Positions 19,043 to 30,892 of a stretch of 64,000 bases of DNA are shown in pieces. The notes beneath the pieces were generated by a model. That model had not been told where the DNA came from and searched no databases. It saw only the letters and a list, made by a program, of their open reading frames with translations. Origin of the DNA: Gonapodya prolifera JEL478 (Eukaryota > Monoblepharomycota > Monoblepharidomycetes > Monoblepharidales > Gonapodyaceae); NCBI GenBank assembly GCA_001574975.1, contig KQ965876.1:1-64000 (forward strand), written 5' to 3'. Position numbers and translations under genes: made by a program. Each line of letters begins with the position of its first letter. The stretch's first letter is position 1.

Positions 19043-21805
19043 TCAATCTTTCCCAGCTTCCCTCTCCTCCTTCGTCGGTGCAAACGATCCCTCCACCCCC
19101 CCAAACGCGAACACCACGCTCCACTCAATCAAGGTCCTCGCCCATCCCCCGCAAGCATCCATGATCCCCGCTGCCCTCAGGTTATAAGGGAACTCTGTCT
19201 CACGCCAGCCATGGCACCCGGATCGCAGAAGGAAGAACGCCATGTCACGGGGTGCCGTCAACCCAGCGCGAAGGAGCATAGCGGGGTTCGCCACACCTGG
19301 TCCACGGAGCAGTGTTTCAGTGGCGCTGGCACCGAGGAGTGCAGTGGTAAGGGAGACGAGCTGGCGGTATTTCGCTGGATACCGGTATCACGTTGAAAGC
19401 AGCGCCGGGATACCAAGCGATCTGGCAGAACTCACGGTGGTACTCCAGCTCCAACCTCAAGTGGGAAAAGTACTGATTGATTGCGGCCTTGGATGCCGCA
19501 TACGGTTGCACTTTTGCCGCGGCGATCTTTGAGCTCATGCTGGAACACCCTACGATCTGCGCTTGCACTTCCATCGCCTCAACATCTCGTCCACTTTTAC
19601 GCGCATCTTCTCGTCTCGCCGCGGCGGATGCCTGGAGATGCGGCAGGAACCTAAGCGCCAGCTCGACGTAGGCCCAGTAGTTGACTTGGGTGACGCTGCG
19701 CATGTCGGTAAGGACTTTGGAGAGTGGTGCAGAGAGCAAACGGTAATAGGGGGCCAATGTGTGATCTGCGCGGTTGAGAAATATATGATGAACTGCCCCA
19801 AATCGCAAGACAGACAAGATCACTCACTGAGAATGAGCACGTCCAGTCCTCCCCATCTCTGAACGACCTCCGCGACAAGCGCCTCGCTTGCACCTTCCAC
19901 GAGTGCGTCGTACTTGACGAGCATGGTGGCATCTTCATCCTTCACCGAGGACCAAATGTCGGTTCCACCGTTCNNNNNNNNNNNNNNNNNNGCAGCGGAA
20001 CGAAGAGCAAGGCACTCCCGCGTCACCTTTTGCAGGCCTGCGACATCTCGAGAGGCGACGCAGACGCGAGCGCCATGAAGGGCGTAGAGCAAGGCGAGTT
20101 CCCGCCCTATACCCTGCAAGTATGAATTTCGTCCACAAACAACGTCGATCGCAAACATGATTTTCATTGGACTCACTTTTGCCGCACCTGTTACCAAGAC
20201 GCGTTTCCCCTTGAGCGCATCCTCGTAGAGCTGGTTCGGGTAAGGTCCACAAGGTGCTTTATTGAGGAACGCTTGGAGCCATGGAAAGTATCCGAGAAAT
20301 CCCTTGGACGCCTTCAAGTACGATTCAGCAAACTCGGGGTCGAGTGCTTCCGTCGAATGACCGTTGGTATGGGGTACCGGCACGGCGGCAGCCACGGAAC
20401 GTTTGGTGTCTTCTATGACTTGGCGCTTCTCCGTTGCCACGACTTGTCTGTCCCCCACACACTCCTGACGCATTATCCAAGAAAAGCACGCCGCCGGTAG
20501 CGCCACGAAGAGCCCCAGGTTGACCACCCAGAAGGTGTACTCGTATTCCTTCGGCACGGGTCGGAAACCTTCCACCTTGACAAACTCCGTCTCCATGTAC
20601 GCCGATCCCAAATAGCACCATTGGCCCTGAGCAAGGCACCCGAAGCATGCCGCAAGGGTATCTCGGACCCAGATGGGGATAGGCTCTGTCGCGCGGACGT
20701 TGCGGCGACGGTAAACCCACAGAGCACGGGCGACACCAATGAAGGCCGGTGTGACCCACATCATGTAGATGATAAGTTGGACCAGAGGGAATCGGGCGGC
20801 GGTCCCCAGCTCAGGTTCAACGTTCTTCAAGTACCACGTCGCCCAAGTAAAGTAGGATCCCGACGAGACGATCCAGCGAGCTATGGTGACCATCGGGAAG
20901 ACCGTACCCAAGAAGGCGATCATGAGCAGCGACGGTTTGGCGTTCGGGGTAGGGAGCGGGGTATTGTCGGAAGGTCTCGGGCGGGTGTCGAGAAGCTTGA
21001 ACAAAACTGAGAGGGGAAATAAGAGCCAAGGGATATTGAGGGCGAACGAAGGAGCGAGGTATAGGCCAAAGAGACCAATCGCAGCGGAGGGCATAAATCC
21101 CATCCTATGGAAAGTGAGGATCGGTCATTGAGGGTTGTCGCACCTCTACTTCGGATGCCCGAGTGTCTACGTGTGGAGCGATGCGCTCACATCATACGGC
21201 ATCTCTGTCGTTTCATTCTACTCACGAGTTGAAAATCGACGCGAGCCACCACCAGACCGCTGCCCTGTATCCCTTGTGCTGCCAAAAGGCTCCGCCTTCC
21301 ACTACCAGTCCGTACACAAATGAAAGGTGGCAGGAGAATTGGAAAATGCCGTCCCAGAAGCACAGGAAGGCGCCGTGCGACGATGAGTGGTGTCTCTCTT
21401 CCGAACGGAGGTAGAAGGTGCCCAGATCGACCAATCCGAGCGCTCCGAGCGACAGAACGAGATCACTGACCGAGAGATGTGAGGATGGTCCGTGGAATCC
21501 GGCAGGAAGAACAGGGTAACTCACACGACAGACGTGAATCCCATGAAGGAGAACATGTACAGATACCACGACGTATCCGATTCGTTCTTGTACGGCTTGA
21601 TCGCCACTGCCGCGAGTCCTCCGATCGCAAACGCCATGGTCGCGAAGGCCACAAACGGCAGCACGGTGGCCCCGTTCGACAGTTCGGTCGTGTCGCTGTC
21701 CGGAAACAGCATCGGGGCGTAGTAGAGACATGGCACCGCCGAGAGGGAAATGAAGATTGTGGCCACGAGGGGCGGGATCGGGTTGGGATGCGATGATGGC
21801 GCCAT
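19043..21805 (-). CDS. Polytopic membrane protein fused to a short-chain dehydrogenase
   Basis: The start at 21805 (MAPSSHPNPIPP) gives an N-terminal half with about eight hydrophobic segments, among them LVATIFISLSAVPCLYYAP, VLPFVAFATMAFAIGG, LVLSLGALGLVDLGTF and LIIYMMWVTPAFIGVA. After a linker (PVPHTNGHSTEAL) a short-chain dehydrogenase follows: KGKRVLVTGAAKGIGRELAL, VCVASRDVAGL, GGLDVLILS, a serine block IVGCSSMSSKIAAA, and the catalytic PYAASKAA (YxxxK). The reductase part resembles 3-ketodihydrosphingosine reductase-like SDRs in its lumen/cytosol-anchored layout, but the substrate is unknown. Introns at both domain borders splice in frame, so the fusion is real in this assembly. An 18-N gap (19974-19991) lies in the SDR part. 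The last join (near 19400) would need an unusually short intron. Confidence 0.75.
19974..19991. other. Run of 18 Ns
   Basis: An unresolved gap inside the SDR domain of the membrane-SDR gene. The reading frame continues on both sides. Confidence 1.
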
Positions 21806-23434
21806 CGCGAGGCGGGATGGCGGGTTTGGTTGCGCGGTTGACAGGTGGCCTGTTGTGGCACCTTTCGCTGGTAGCTTCGCCCAAATGAGAGCGACGGGAA
21901 TGACGGCATTGCATTCATGAGGTTTTCGGGCGTGACATTGTCTCCGATCAATGTTGAGACCATTTAATGACAATTGTCACCCATCTGATCACCTCCCTTT
22001 CGCAGGTTTGCATAACATAAAAGGTCCTCAACGAAGCAGACAGCGAACCTTAATTCCATGTACTCCATACTGTGCTCTACAACGACTTCTTCTCACAATA
22101 CTCTTCCACATGTGTGAGGAAATCGAACCATTACCTCGAGTGGTCGACCCCGCAAAATTTGGTCGTAAGCCCTGTCTCATGTACCTGCTTCGGCTTCCAA
22201 GACAAAATTGAAATAATGTAGTTATCTCTGGGTTTATTTGTCCTCTCAAGAGTGGCAAAGGCTAGTTTGGTGAAACCTTGCATATGCTAGGGTCACTATG
22301 CAGTCGCCCTACCGAGACGCCAATTTGCACTCCTCTCCATCGCCTGCATCAGACCATCCGCATATATGGCGACTGAACGTGTCCTCATTTGTATGAAGTA
22401 TCACCATATCCGAATTTGAAGAGGTGCCTGCACGCGGACGTGGAGAAACTGCTTCACCTAAGCCATCCCTCGTCCATTAAAACACTCGTGTCGGAGGTGG
22501 AGGCACAGCTTTTATAGGAACGGACAACGCGAGGTTGTGAGCCTTCGTGAGCGCAGGGCAGAAAAGCATTGTTCGAGATTCTCCGATTTCATGTCCACAG
22601 CCTCCAAGTCCATCATCCGCCATCTTTCCCTCTATCGCAGCCAATCATGCCAAACTATACCTTGCTTTACGCCTGCCCTATTTCTATCGGCCACCGTGGG
22701 AGCGTGACGGTCTACTCTCGCCCATGGGCGGCCTCTTTGGTCTCACAGGTCGCGAAACGGTAAAGAATGAGCCCGTTGTGGTGGATCTGGACATCGGAGT
22801 CGAGTACGTACCTGCTTGGCTTTATGGATTTGAAAGAATGACGTCTGCTAGCGGAATGCACGATCTACGTATGGATCAGTTGGACGGCGCCAAGGCTAAG
22901 AAGGTGGAACAGGGTGTTGTTCGGCAGTGTCGCATTTTTACCAATATGCGAGGGGAATTGAATCAATATGTGCAGACGATTCTGATGACGGAGTGATAAT
23001 CGCTCACACGCTTTATTGGAACCGCTTCACTGACTGACGTGTGGCCCTCGTGATATGAACTACCGATAGTGTAATAATCACATTGATGGTGTATTGATTT
23101 CTATTTAACTCTTCGTTGAGAGGGGGTGTAAGTTTGCAATTATAATCCAGCATGGAAGGTGGAGTCTAAGTTTGTCAGTGGGTGTGAGGGTCACGAGGGT
23201 CACAAACACCGTCTCAGACGCTACTCACTATACATATATCACCTTGTCCACGATGAAGGGTTGTTAACTTCGAGTGGTGGGGCAGAGTTCAGGCGGTGGT
23301 AATTACGGAGTAGACCACAGTCAGTATTCATTCCAATCTCCAAAACAAGCTCTCGACCGCCAAACGCTCATCAGAAACCCATCGCCAGCACCACAGAAAG
23401 AGCGGCGTGCTGACCGCCCCGCCAGGCAGGCCAA
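21806..23434. other. Intergenic stretch with one weak ORF
   Basis: The only sizeable frame is at 22547-22996 (+), ending LNQYVQTILMTE. It has a possible acidic/hydrophobic segment (EPVVVDLDIGVEYVPAWLY) but no recognisable domain and no good start. Nothing else was supported. Confidence 0.4.
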
Positions 23435-24417
23435 ATGCCGTCCACTCTGTCCGCTGCGGTGCGCTGCACGTTCGTTCCTGAAATCCTCGAGCGCATCCTG
23501 CGTTTCATGCCGATCCGGGCGAAAGGAAAGCCTTTCACCATACTGCGTGGCATTTGGTGAGTCCTTTTCCCGCGCGTTACTGGATCCGAGGTCGTCGAGC
23601 CCACCTTCCTTCGCACTATACCCTCTTGGCGCTTCAAAACGGCCAGCAACGCTTGGTATGCGCCAGCACTGAGAAGTCTGTGGAAGTATCTGAGCGTAAC
23701 AGGCCCCGCGCTCGTGAAGCCCGTCAACGTATTGGTCGAACTTGCGCCGGAGTCGAGTCTTGACGGCCTGCGCAAATTCCTTCTCGCCATCGCGCCCACC
23801 GTGGAGCGTTGGATTGTGGACGGGTGGGAGGCCGAGTTCGCCGTGCGGACGCTCTCGCTAGCGCAGTGCAACCACGTGCGACAGCTGTTTGTGAACGTCG
23901 GCGGGAAGGATGCGGTCGAGGCTGCAGATGCGCTGATTGGTTCGAACCTGAGGAGATAGGGTTTCGCAACACGAATGAGCTCGAGCAGGCGTGTATCACG
24001 CTACGACAAGTGGCGTTTCCGACGACGGTGCTCAGACTCACCGTGTTGGGGTTCGAGTGTGATGCGCGCCCCTCTCACAACATCTTTGGCAATATCCGCA
24101 AAATGGTCAACCTCAAACGTATTGGACTGGGCAGCTCGAGATACACCAAAGAACAACTGGAACGTCTCGCCACTTTGAAACACCTCGACACGCTAATTCT
24201 GTTCCATTCGAAGTCTGTTAATCCCGTCCAAGTCACCTCATTCCGAATCTGCCTCGTACCGCTTCTTGAGGATATCGGACCATCTCTCCAAAGACTTCAC
24301 GTGTCGCGCTTTTCCTTGAACGTAGACCAAAGCATCCACACCCTCTGCCCAAACCTTCGTGTCTTGGTACTGGAAGACTGCTTTTGCTCATCGTGTTGGC
24401 TATCTCGTGCCGATTAG
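23435..24417 (+). pseudogene. F-box-like protein, frame broken
   Basis: The start MPSTLSAAVRC leads into an F-box-like FVPEILERILRFMPIRAKG. A GTGAGT donor follows, then WRFKTASNAWYAPALRSLW, APTVERWIVDGWEAEFAVRT and CNHVRQLF in one frame. At about 23945-23960 the frame closes (GSNLRR stop). The protein continues in another frame with EPEEIGFRNTNELEQAC, LRLTVLGFECDARPSHN, LDTLILFHSKSV and a terminal LRVLVLEDCFCSSCWL. The overlap of the two frames and the lack of splice signals there point to a one-base frameshift. The layout (F-box plus irregular leucine-rich segments) is that of the large basidiomycete F-box family. Confidence 0.6.
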
Positions 24418-25096
24418 GATGGCCACGACGTTGCAACATTTGAATCTCCTAATGCTTGGACCGAAACGCATGCAGAGGGATCACGACAAGGAGACCGCGT
24501 GCTTCACGACATTTTGGAACTGAGGCAAACACGGCTCCGCATTATTGTGGGCGCGGGTACACATCTCGGAACCGTTCCTGGTCTTCATATTGGAAACGTT
24601 ACGTGGAGTTATTGGGCCTACGTGGTTGGATAAAACCGTAAAATGTATTGCATTTTAACAGATGGGCTGTATACTTTTGCAATTGTGAAAACATTTCTTC
24701 GTTATCCCTCTACTTTGAGGACACGGGTACAATAGACAGTAAAAATGTACATACGACCGCGTTGTGGTGCTGGTGTCGAGCGCTTGAACATTTAGCCGAC
24801 TTCACCACAAAACGTTTTCACAACTCCGTCGGACAGCCGTCCATCCATCCATCTGTGTGTGTTCCGCTTCCTGTTGCCCCGCGTGTGCCACTGTATTCAC
24901 TGCAATCTCTCTACGGACGCAATTTCGCCCCTTCTTCGGCGTGTCTGGAATCGAATCACGGACACAGGACACGACACTTCAACGTGAGTTGAGAGCCAGG
25001 CACGAAAATGCCCCAGTAACGGAACTTATATTTTCCCATCATGGCTACCTCCATTCCTCTGGGCGCATCTCCAGCCATCCTCTCTGATTCCTCAAC
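24418..25096. other. Intergenic, promoter region of uS8
   Basis: No coding frame with recognisable motifs. A short CCATCCATCCATC run lies near 24840. The last 100 bp should hold the uS8 promoter; no TATA box is evident. Confidence 0.5.
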
Positions 25097-25917
<821 letters not shown>

Positions 25918-26381
25918 ACGGTCCGGTTCGTGTGAGGTGGTTGCGGACGGTGGTGTCATCGACAGGGCTGCGCCTGCGTGTATCGCGTATATCGCAGTCG
26001 TATCGAATATTACGTGCACATATTCAGATTTTGTGGTTGGCGTTCACGACTTGACGGAACGGGAGTTCGCATATGAGTGTACATAAACATTTTTCTGCCA
26101 GTAAAGTGCGCAACCTTTGTCTACATGGAGTGAAAATTGTGGTCGGTATTCATGTCAACGCTGCAGGGCAAATTGATGGAAAGTTTGTCTTTACTGGTAC
26201 ACTAGGTCCAAGAGTACTTCACAAAGTTGTTTGAGCCTAAAGCGAAAAAGCTCAAGGCTGCCTCAATTTCATTCGTCGCCCGTCAGTCTTCGCACTTCGC
26301 ACACCAATCCACACACCCAAAGTCAAATCCCGAAAAACCATCAAACCGTCCAAACCACACTCAGCTTACTTCCACACCACC

Positions 26382-26834
26382 ATGCCACCACTCGTCCTGC
26401 GCTACCCCCGAAGCATCTTCCTGCCTCGAACCTTCCGACCCTTCCAATCCCTCCTACCCCTCCTGCCAACATTTTCCTTACACACCTCCTGGCACCGGCA
26501 CACCTTCTCCTCCCGCCTCGCCACAACCCTCATTCCTCGTCGGCGCCCGGACCAGATCTGGGCACAATCGCTCGCGGAGGAGATTGTTGATGTGATGGAG
26601 CCCGACTTGGAGGATTTGAAGGAGTATAAGGCGCATGTGAACGCCGTCAAAGAGGTGGCAAAAGGGGAGACGTTTGGTGCGACTGGGGCTTGGGCGGCTA
26701 CGCCGAGTGTAGCAGCGAGAGTACTGGGGACGGCATCGACGGCGCATGTTTTACTCCGGCCACCACTGCCAGGGTTCGCATTTTTCTCCAAGAACATGGT
26801 CTTGGACCAGTCTCAGTCCATTAACCCGGTTTGA
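26382..26834 (+). CDS. Hypothetical protein with mitochondrial-type presequence
   Basis: ATG in good context (ACCACCATGCC) opens a 150-residue intronless frame. The first ~45 residues are rich in Arg, Ser, Leu and Phe and lack acidic residues (LRYPRSIFLPRTFRPFQ), as in mitochondrial targeting peptides. The rest contains an acidic helix (EEIVDVMEPDLEDLKEYKAH) and a short hydrophobic end. No family recognised. An overlapping frame (26231-26590) is Pro/His low complexity and is taken as a shadow. Confidence 0.5.
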   Translation: MPPLVLRYPRSIFLPRTFRPFQSLLPLLPTFSLHTSWHRHTFSSRLATTLIPRRRPDQIWAQSLAEEIVDVMEPDLEDLKEYKAHVNAVKEVAKGETFGATGAWAATPSVAARVLGTASTAHVLLRPPLPGFAFFSKNMVLDQSQSINPV

Positions 26835-27302
26835 TGAGGGGAGGCCCTTGTCCTCACAGGAGGGTGCTGATGGTGGATGACGAGGACAAATCGCCACGAA
26901 CATATTCTATTCGTGCACTGACGGAGGTGCCAAAGATACCCCAATTGATGTATATGTAGCACTGTGTCGTAAATGGTATCATCAGGAAAGAAGATAACAC
27001 GTTTTTCATTCTTGAGTTGATAGCCTTAGAGGTGTTGCACCACACTCCGCTCCTCTCCACCTGCCCTCCCTCCCCGTTCTTCATGCACTTTCCTTTTGTA
27101 GATTGTTTAGCGTTTTATAAAGCGTATCGCTGTGGTCCTATTGGTCCCTCGGTTGGAGTACTGCACACTCGTGAGACATTGTGGAAACACACAGAGAGAT
27201 TAGGGACAACACGAAATTTTCGTGCAGGCTCAAACTTTCTATTCTTCTCGGCTGAGCATATATGGGAACTGGGCACCATGTCTGCTACATTCGCGTATCA
27301 TT

Positions 27303-28143
27303 TTACTCGTAGATCAGAGCGTCGACGTGGGGACGAGTGTACTCGACAACTCCCTCGGGAAACCACTGAATGGTGTAACAATTAAGTCAGCAATCGCATC
27401 TTAGAGTGGGAGTACACGCAGAAATACGAACCAAACCGATCTCCTTGTTGGCAGACTCAACACTGTCACTTCCGTGAACAATGTTGTGGCCGATGTCGAT
27501 GGAGCTTTCACAAAAGCGGATCAAAATCAGATTCTGAGGGGGATGCGGGGTCTCGAACAGAGCCGTCGACTCACTAGTCTCCACGGATGGTTCCAGGGGC
27601 GGACGCGAGGGGGTTGGTGGCACCGAGCATCACACGGCCGGTCTTCACGGCCTCCTTACCCTCCCAGACCATGGCGACGACGGGTCCGGATTGCATGTAG
27701 GCCATAAGGTGGGGGAAGAAGGGCTTTCCGGCGAGGTCGGCGTAGTGGGCCTTCAAGAGAGTCTCGGGGGCCTTGAGGATCTTGATGGCAGCCAGCTTGT
27801 AGCCGCGCTGCTCGAAGCGCTTGATGATTTCGCCGGTGAGGCCGCGCTCGACACCTGGTACCGAGGTGGTGGTTTGTTTAGAGAAGCCAAGAGAAACGTA
27901 CTTCCCACTCGAATGGAATACATTCCAAGCCAATCGTGCTACTCACCGTCGGGTTTCACCTAAGATATTCGGAAAATGGTCCGACGTGGTGGCGATGGGA
28001 GTAAAAGGGGGTTGGAAAACGAGGGCACGTGGTGTTGGCAGGGATCAATGGTGGATGGGCGTCGCACAGCATGAGACGCGTACAGAGAGAATTCATCGAT
28101 TCAGGCTCACGGCAATGAAAGTGCGTTCAGTTCCTGGAGCCAT
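27303..28143 (-). CDS. NDK1: Nucleoside diphosphate kinase
   Basis: Five exons encode [80 protein letters not shown], the active-site block [16 protein letters not shown] and the end PHVDALIYE. The phosphoacceptor histidine is in NIVHGSDS. Length (~153 residues) and every exon match the family. The enzyme transfers the gamma-phosphate of ATP to other NDPs through a phosphohistidine. The first exon is only 13 codons, and the next is a mini-exon (VKPDG) between two introns, a layout found in other basidiomycete NDK genes. The tail reaches TAA at 27303-27305. Confidence 0.97.
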
Positions 28144-28269
28144 TGAAGAATGTGATGTTTGGATGAAACGGATGGAGAAAACTGTGGTCTTCGCTTTCAC
28201 CTCCACAAATGAACTCTACAACACTATGTTAGGGCGAAAGCGGTCTAGTTGACGAAGCTGGGACGAACA

Positions 28270-29223
28270 TTAATCTACGTGCATTACATTCTCTTTCATT
28301 AACGAGTAAACCAGCTTGCGGAGGGATCTCGCAGCGAAACGCCCCTCTGCATCAAAGTATTTGGGGATATCGAGTTCAAACTCCCGTCGAACAACGTCCT
28401 TGGGTGCTGAGGGAGGAAGCGGTCCTTTGAGTGGGATAGTTGGTGGGAATTTTAAACCGGCGAAGTGATTGGATTTGGCGAACGTAAGCACAAGCTTGTA
28501 CGATGTGTGGTAGCGCTCGTTTTCGGACGAGATGTGGAGGTATTTCGGGGGTTCCTGGGAACATGAAGGTAAAATAGACGTGCGCCATGTGTAACGGGAG
28601 GAGACGACTCACGAATCCGAGTTCATCTCGTTGTTCTCCCACGAAAATTGTGTTCTGCTCCACATACAGCATGTACCACTGGAAACCCACGTACAAAATG
28701 AAAAATCTTTCCAGCCGAGCAATTATTAGAGAGGAAGAGCCGAGTTTGAACGCTTCCACTTACAAAATGACGGAAACAAGCATCAAAGGCCTCGTTTCTT
28801 GGAAGTCCGGATTCACGAGAGTGGAGTACGCCCCCGCCAGAGTCGCGATGAAACACGCCAAGTATCCAGTCACCAACTTCCTGTCCGCGTGCGTGTTATC
28901 CTCCCGAAACTTATAGTCCTCAAGAAGTATCTTCGATCAGACCCAAAAGAGTCAGAATGTGCCACCGATCCACGACATTTTCGAGACCTACACCGCGGAT
29001 TGAATCATCCAGCGTCAGCCGCAGGTCAGCGGGGTTGTTCGGTGTCAATTTGATTGGATGGAGCTCTTCAATCGCGGGAGGAGTGTTGAGTATATAAGGA
29101 CAGTGGAGCTTGGCTCTCGACAGTTCACTCACCGATTTGCTGTAGCCATTTGGAATTCGCCAGCACCTCTTCCTCCCTCTCAGTAGCGGAGGTCTTCTGA
29201 TATGAGCTCTCGGTCGTTGTCAT
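28270..29223 (-). CDS. SPC2: Signal peptidase complex subunit 2
   Basis: Exons join cleanly: MTTTESSYQKTSATERE..., ELHPIKLTPNNPADLRLTLD, LLEDYKFREDNTHADRKLV, the first membrane segment LACFIATLAGAYSTLVNP, the second LFFILYVGFQWYMLYVEQNT, then EPPKYLHISSENERYHTSYK and LTFAKSNHFAGLKFPPTIPL. The L-E-D-Y-K-F block followed by two close transmembrane helices is diagnostic of SPC2/SPCS2 (SPC25), an ER membrane subunit that links signal peptidase to the translocon. TAA is at 28270-28272. It is divergently arranged with the gene at 29261, with only 37 bp between the start codons. Confidence 0.93.
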
Positions 29224-29260
29224 TGCTGCTTTGGACATTGACCACAACCAACTTCATATC
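29224..29260. promoter_or_regulatory. 37-bp head-to-head interval between two start codons
   Basis: The ATG of SPC2 (minus, 29223) and the likely ATG of the unknown plus-strand gene (29261) are 37 bp apart. The 5' UTRs and transcription starts of the two genes must therefore overlap each other's coding region, or the start of one is further in. Confidence 0.5.
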
Positions 29261-30723
29261 ATGCTCATGGACCCCGAGTTCGATGCGGACGAATCTGTGC
29301 CGTCGCTCCAGGACTCCACCGTAAAGGAGCTATGGGAGGATATCTTGGACGATCGAGTTGACTCCGTTCTCACCGAAGAGGCGCAGGAGTTGGAGCAGGA
29401 CAATTTGGCGTCCCCACTTCTGGACCAAGAGGAAAGTTACTCACAAAGCGAGGACCAAGGCCATTACCAGGACGTACCTGTTGTGGATTTTGGTCGACCC
29501 AAAGTTGACGAGAAGGTTGGGGAGTTGGTTCTCAACGGAGCGTTGCGGCAGCCCGCACCTGGAGCAACCGATGAGCACATGGATGACTCTTCCGAGGACA
29601 GCTTAGAACTCGAGGATCTAGAAGCCAAGTTTTTGCAACTGGATGTGACCGATCAGCCCTCAAATGGGAGTAGTGGACAAACGGCCTCTTGAAAGATGCG
29701 CATGGTTCTCTTGATGACCCATACAAAGCTGACGAACAAAGCTACACGGAGCACGTGCGACGTGCGCTTACTACAGAGGAGGAACGTGTCTCAGCTGGTG
29801 CAGAAAGGGACATTGGAGTCTTCTTCACTCCTCCCGCACCTTGGTTGGATCCTGAGCAAAGTCGAAAGCGGCAACCGGATAACGATATAACCTCGACCTC
29901 ACTTGGCGTGGAATCTGGTGCCAAACTTGGTGATGACCCATTCTATGAAGATTATCTCGCAGAATTGGACGAAGACATTCGACCAAGCAATTCAGCTGGA
30001 GACGACGGACTCTTCTCGGGGGGCTCTGATATGCAAATTGAAGACCTGTTACGCTAGACGGAGCTGGGCGACTTCAGTAAGTTAAGTTGTGGAGGAGCAG
30101 CATGTCACCTGAACGGAGCCCCAAACAGCTCGAGTGGACTTTTCCGATGGCCTGAAGCTCAAAGTGGGTTAGTTTGTGCCCATCCATGCACTTGTGCCCC
30201 TTTTTGAAATTTGTTGCCGCCAGACCACGCTCCTCGCTGCTTCGCTCCGCGCTCAGAACGCAAGCCAACGTTCTCTCCTCACCTCTGATGACTGGGAGCG
30301 CATGATAGCAGTGGTGTTCCACAATGGCGACGCTTATGTTGTCGCAAGAGACGTAGACTATGCCGTCGAAGATGGGACGATCAAGTTGGCGTAAGTGACC
30401 TGCCACTGTTGTGTGGAGGATTGCTGGATGTTTTACATGGGTTTACCAGGGTTGAATTACCAGAACACGAAAGGACGCTTCTTGGAGACGATGAGGCGAC
30501 GTCTCATCGTGTGCTCCAAGAACAATTGGGGAAGTTCCGAGAAAAGTAAGGTTTTGAAACTTTCACCTCCCGCTTGGACCTCGATTACTATTTTTTTTTT
30601 TTTTTTTTCGGCAGGTTTGGATACTCCAAATTGGAAGACTATCAGAGCCGAGTTTATCCAGCCGCATTAGTGATAGGTTTTATCCAAGTGGCAACGGATT
30701 CACCAGAATGGATATCCAATTGA
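29261..30723 (+). CDS. Unknown acidic protein with conserved C-terminal domain
   Basis: The N-terminus MLMDPEFDADESVPSLQDS begins a long, acidic, probably disordered region. The frame changes near 29660-29690 (a short or unrecognised intron, or an indel) and continues with YTEHVRRALTTEEERVSAG and FFTPPAPWLDPEQSRKR. A 3' block of three exons with strong splice sites encodes ASQRSLLTSDDWERMIAVVF, GDAYVVARDVDYAVEDGTIK, LPEHERTLLGDDEATSHRVL and FGYSKLEDYQSRVYPAALVI, with TGA at 30721-30723. The last intron has 18 uninterrupted Ts before CGGCAG. I do not recognise the family; no membrane segment or signal peptide. The internal joins between 29650 and 30230 are unresolved. Confidence 0.6.
30591..30608 (+). 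repeat. T18 polypyrimidine tract before an acceptor
   Basis: Eighteen Ts run directly into CGGCAG, the acceptor of the last intron of the unknown acidic protein gene. Confidence 0.9.
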
Positions 30724-30892
30724 TTTTATCGCCATTCAGTAATTGGATGTACTGCAATCCACTGGCACGTTATATTCCCTACTCGTAGGTATCGTTAGTG
30801 ACGTCACACATGGATATTACCTAGGATTCAAAACACAATTGAAACAGTGATTAAGTATAATGCTACTTCGAATCTAGCGCTAGACAAGGGTA

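Noticed and set aside
23930-23950. tRNA B-box-like GGTTCGAACC
   Set aside because: No matching A box or acceptor stem at the right distance, and it lies inside the F-box-like coding sequence.
26231-26590. Pro/His/Thr-rich plus-strand frame overlapping the mitochondrial-type protein
   Set aside because: Low-complexity reading of CCA/CAC-rich sequence in a different frame from the better-supported ORF at 26382.
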